A stretch of DNA of 21,572 nt from 2-01-FULL-45-10 sp964450115 (GTDB lineage Bacteria; Omnitrophota; Gorgyraeia; 2-01-FULL-45-10), in contig CAYVCD010000017.1 in assembly GCA_964450115.1 (NCBI GenBank), positions 1-21,572 of the forward strand. Direction: 5' to 3'. Both the position numbers and the translations under genes were made by a program. Shown here one piece after another: positions 21,513 to 21,572 of this stretch. The notes under the pieces were generated by a model. That model had not been told where the DNA came from. It made no database searches and saw only the letters and a list, made by a program, of their open reading frames with translations. Numbering within the stretch: position 1 is the stretch's first letter; each line of letters starts with the position of its first letter.

Positions 21513-21572
21513 TTATTTTAAAATAGTTTGCAACAATTTCGCCTCTTTTTCCGTCTTATAGTATATGAGGAC
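21513..21572 (-). CDS. C-terminal end of a gene continuing beyond the window
   Basis: On the minus strand, entering from the right edge, the frame reads VLIYYKTEKEAKLLQTILK and then TAA at 21513-21515. Only 19 codons are visible, so neither reality nor function can be settled. The stop lies 63 nt before the -35 box of the small RNA, a natural gene boundary. Confidence 0.35.
   Translation of the reverse strand, partial: VLIYYKTEKEAKLLQTILK

Noticed and set aside
21305..21526. Plus-strand 73-residue frame near the right end
   Set aside because: It is the complement of the structured RNA and its promoter, Ser/Leu-rich with no family pattern and no ribosome binding site.
1..21572. CRISPR array, tRNA genes, insertion sequences
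   Set aside because: I saw no regularly spaced direct repeats, no tRNA-like cloverleaf and no transposase; the repeats present are single palindromes or coding linkers.

Overview
The window looks like a chromosomal piece of an uncultivated Gram-negative bacterium, most likely a member of Omnitrophota (candidate phylum OP3). This is inferred from a multidomain gene of almost 7 kb, small palindromic repeats inserted in frame inside genes, and complete core genes interleaved with lineage-specific ones. No marker that would fix the taxonomy, such as rRNA, is present. Lnt and a lipoprotein with a lipobox support an envelope with triacylated lipoproteins.

Layout. Positions 1-1059: the 3' part of holA (clamp-loader delta subunit) converges on rpsT (ribosomal protein S20), which has a clear promoter and a leader hairpin. 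1108-3896: murJ (lipid II flippase) overlaps an unusually compact uvrC. 3923-10955: a strong extended -10 promoter places the likely transcription start about 3 nt before the start codon of a 2331-residue protein. That protein has a signal peptide, a kinase-like region, a methyltransferase domain, a YcaO domain, a histidine-kinase core and an unassigned C-terminal domain, joined by repeated linkers. 11009-12224: a Fic AMP-transferase with a C-terminal winged-helix-like region, whose promoter carries a perfect inverted repeat. 12274-20053: an operon of prfB (with a programmed +1 frameshift), secA, lnt, a lipoprotein and a 15-TPR exported protein. 20098-21202: an ECF-like sigma factor and its membrane zinc-finger partner, with a 10-bp inverted repeat over the promoter and start codon. 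21203-21572: on the minus strand, a promoter, a structured RNA of about 200 nt and a U-rich terminator, followed by the last 19 codons of another gene.

How the parts relate. prfB-secA-lnt-lipoprotein-TPR links translation termination, Sec export and lipoprotein maturation; the lipoprotein next to lnt is a plausible substrate. The sigma/anti-sigma pair probably senses an envelope signal. The most novel items are the giant YcaO/methyltransferase/kinase fusion, the palindromes inserted in coding sequence (one between Fe-S ligand cysteines of UvrC, two in inverted orientation in the giant gene), and the unassigned structured RNA. Domain calls are from motifs read by eye; no database search was possible.
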